Shown one piece after another: positions 63,604 through 64,000 of a DNA stretch of 64,000 bases. Below the pieces are notes generated by a model that did not search any database, had not been told where the DNA came from, and worked only from the letters and a program-made list of their open reading frames with translations. The DNA comes from an uncultured Gammaproteobacteria bacterium (lineage in GTDB: Bacteria; Pseudomonadota; Gammaproteobacteria; Arenicellales; JAANXG01): NCBI GenBank assembly GCA_947259395.1, contig CAMYMN010000006.1, positions 54,081 to 118,080 of the forward strand. The letters are read 5' to 3'. The position numbers and the translations under genes are program-made. The stretch's first letter is position 1, and each line of letters starts with the position of its first letter.

Positions 63604-64000
63604 TGACAATTAGAGACGTTATTGCTTTCACCATTCGATCGCTGCAAGGATTCCGGGTGCGCACCATCTTGATGTTGATGGCGATGGCGATCGGCGTGGC
63701 GGCAGTGGTGATGTTGACCGCTCTGGGAGATGGGGCACGACGATTCGTCGCCGAGCAATTCTCCGCCTTGGGTACGAACCTTTTGATCGTGTTGCCGGGG
63801 CGCTCGGAAACCACTGGGGGTCCACCGCCGCTTCTCGGAGAAACACCAAGGGATCTGACTCTGGATGACGCGTTGGAACTGAAGCGCATCCCTGGGGTAC
63901 GACGGGTAGCGCCTGTGTCGTTGGGAAACGCCGAAATTTCGGTCGGCGCTCGCAACCGCGAGGTGTTGATTGTCGGAACCAGCGGTGACTATCGGCGAAT
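63603..64000 (+). CDS. MacB-type ABC permease, N-terminal part (cut by window end)
   Basis: Begins MTIRDVIAFTIRSLQGFRVR, with the first membrane helix TILMLMAMAIGVAAVVMLTAL and the start of the periplasmic MacB_PCD domain (EQFSALGTNLLIVLPGR, LTLDDALELKRIPGVR). 132 codons are visible and the frame is open to the edge. Mechanotransmission permease partner of the ATPase just upstream; cargo unknown. Confidence 0.9.
   Translation, partial: MTIRDVIAFTIRSLQGFRVRTILMLMAMAIGVAAVVMLTALGDGARRFVAEQFSALGTNLLIVLPGRSETTGGPPPLLGETPRDLTLDDALELKRIPGVRRVAPVSLGNAEISVGARNREVLIVGTSGDYRR

Overview
The window reads as chromosome of a gammaproteobacterium. The pssA-leuA pair and the mltD / yafS-like methyltransferase / rnhA / dnaQ neighbourhood are the clearest lineage signs. 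The Mrp-type antiporter operon, a CbrA/CbrB-like sensor pair with a sodium:solute symporter, acetyl-CoA synthetase and NAD-linked formate dehydrogenase suggest a respiring organism that feeds on small organic acids. I cannot place it more precisely from sequence alone.

Layout. 1-10.4 kb: housekeeping genes (pssA, leuA with a Leu-rich leader ORF, a family-4 uracil-DNA glycosylase, rimI, mltD, methyltransferase, rnhA, dnaQ), then a pentapeptide-repeat protein, a TraB/GumN-like protein and a kinase-like protein. 10.5-18.1 kb (minus strand): a nine-gene Mrp-like cation/proton antiporter operon with three large NuoL/M/N-type subunits. 18.2-25.1 kb: small membrane protein, symporter-histidine kinase, NtrC-type regulator and a sodium:solute symporter preceded by a sigma-54 promoter. 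TGTTAC-N5-GTAACA palindromes lie in front of both the sensor operon and the symporter. 25.1-30.3 kb: small membrane/TPR proteins, acs and an MBL-fold hydrolase.

30.3-55.9 kb is the most interesting part, a C1/C2-acid island that I read as an oxalate oxidation island. It encodes a two-gene NAD-dependent formate dehydrogenase, an MDR oxidoreductase, a SucCD/malate-CoA-ligase-like pair, a TctCBA transporter and a GntR regulator. These are followed by a ThDP enzyme next to a canonical formyl-CoA:oxalate CoA-transferase, an ADP-forming acyl-CoA ligase, a universal stress protein, a CitE/malyl-CoA-lyase-like protein, a 7Fe ferredoxin and an FprA-type ferredoxin-NADP reductase. The last three genes encode a 2-oxoacid:ferredoxin oxidoreductase whose alpha subunit carries the Arg/Arg/Asp/Phe signature of Moorella oxalate oxidoreductase. 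The island therefore appears to encode two routes from oxalate to CO2. One is CoA-dependent (Frc, ThDP decarboxylase, formate dehydrogenase) and yields NADH. The other is CoA-independent (oxalate oxidoreductase, ferredoxin, FprA) and could yield NADPH. Three matching palindromes (two TGGTATA-N3-TATACCA, one close variant) in front of the formate dehydrogenase, transporter and gntR genes look like the GntR operators.

55.9-64 kb: accessory envelope-type genes (a 911-residue coiled-coil protein with an internal 85-bp duplication, a Sel1-repeat membrane protein, a bacteriohemerythrin) and the start of a MacAB-like efflux operon cut by the window end. Low-complexity repeats occur at the left edge, at 30.35-30.6 kb and between the two formate dehydrogenase genes, where there is also a REP-like palindrome.
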